From assembly GCF_965363235.1 (NCBI RefSeq), contig NC_134848.1, positions 64,174,681-64,238,680 of the forward strand: a stretch of DNA of 64,000 nt. The letters run 5' to 3'. The DNA comes from Mytilus galloprovincialis. Its lineage: Eukaryota > Mollusca > Bivalvia > Mytilida > Mytilidae. Made by a program: the position numbers and the translations under genes. Shown here piece by piece: positions 63,884-64,000 of this stretch (positions are counted from its first letter, which is position 1; every line of letters starts with the position of its first letter). The notes under the pieces were generated by a model. It ran no database searches, was not told the DNA's origin, and saw only the letters and a program-made list of their open reading frames with translations.

Positions 63884-64000
63884 CTGCAATCATTAAAAAA
63901 AAATAGTATCATTTTAATCATTTTGTCAAAATACCTATTTGTAAATGTTTCTTAAAATCCAAAAATATTTCTCACAGTTTTTACAATCACTTTATTACAA
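63884..64000 (-). other. Intron upstream of the HEPN exon
   Basis: It begins (on the minus strand) with unassigned AT-rich sequence and ends with the pyrimidine tract and AG acceptor of the HEPN exon. The 5' exons are beyond the window. Confidence 0.5.

Noticed and set aside
1..64000. CRISPR arrays, bacterial operons, tRNA or rRNA genes
   Set aside because: The sequence is a eukaryotic nuclear region with introns and animal transposons; no spaced direct-repeat array of CRISPR type was seen, and I could not identify any tRNA or rRNA by eye. A covariance-model scan would be needed to exclude a tRNA.

Overview
The window looks like nuclear DNA of a marine mussel (Mytilidae, most likely Mytilus). 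It is very AT-rich, gene-poor and intron-rich, and it is saturated with dispersed repeats that I recognise from mussel sequences: the GTGCCAATGAGACAACTCTCC-type repeat, the 'GACGAAACTCGCGTCTGGCG' repeat, the 'CCTGAACCAAGTCAGGAAAA' repeat and the 'GGGGAATGTGTCAAAGAGAC' repeat. The species call rests on recognition of repeats and protein families, not on a search.

Positions 1 to about 40 kb hold no intact host gene that I can support. They contain a nested segmental repeat (0.9-4.6 kb), a 1.27-kb terminal-inverted-repeat element (9.4-10.7 kb), a decayed Penelope-like retroelement on the minus strand (11.2-14.0 kb), a complete but broken Tc1/mariner transposon with both inverted repeats (29.0-30.5 kb), an orphan pseudo-exon of a C-type lectin (32.2 kb), a 42-bp minisatellite (36.3 kb), a three-copy 210-bp array (37.0-37.7 kb) and a second broken Tc1-like transposase (37.8-38.7 kb).

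From 40 kb to the right end the minus strand carries parts of three genes, rebuilt here from splice sites and matching intron phases. (1) 46,597-40,228 is a type II transmembrane C-type lectin: a short start exon, an exon with the membrane segment, a stalk exon ending in Cys-Pro repeats, and three exons that make one lectin domain. Its last exon has an in-frame TGA at a normally conserved Trp, so this copy may be a pseudogene or a null allele. Just after the stalk exon, 80-91 bp units repeat in tandem. Each repeats a 13-residue Cys-Pro motif flanked by what look like 41-52 nt introns, which suggests intron birth by duplication across a splice donor. (2) 56,910-53,224 contains three exons of a gene ending in a SAM-like domain, with a run of 15 G just before the stop. 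(3) 63,883-60,339 is the 3' part of a HEPN-domain gene (DZIP3-like type, with an R-x4-H motif), followed by a coiled coil and a small C-terminal domain. Its HEPN exon has two compensating homopolymer frameshifts and a TGA.

Nearly all internal junctions of these genes are phase 1, which allows exon shuffling. Lectin and HEPN families are expanded in bivalves and often linked to immunity, so this may be part of an immune-type cluster; that is inference. Transposons keep invading it: a Penelope-like fragment sits antisense in a lectin intron, and a 184-bp inverted-repeat element sits exactly at the lectin stop codon. The paralogous pseudo-exon at 32.4 kb preserves the empty site.
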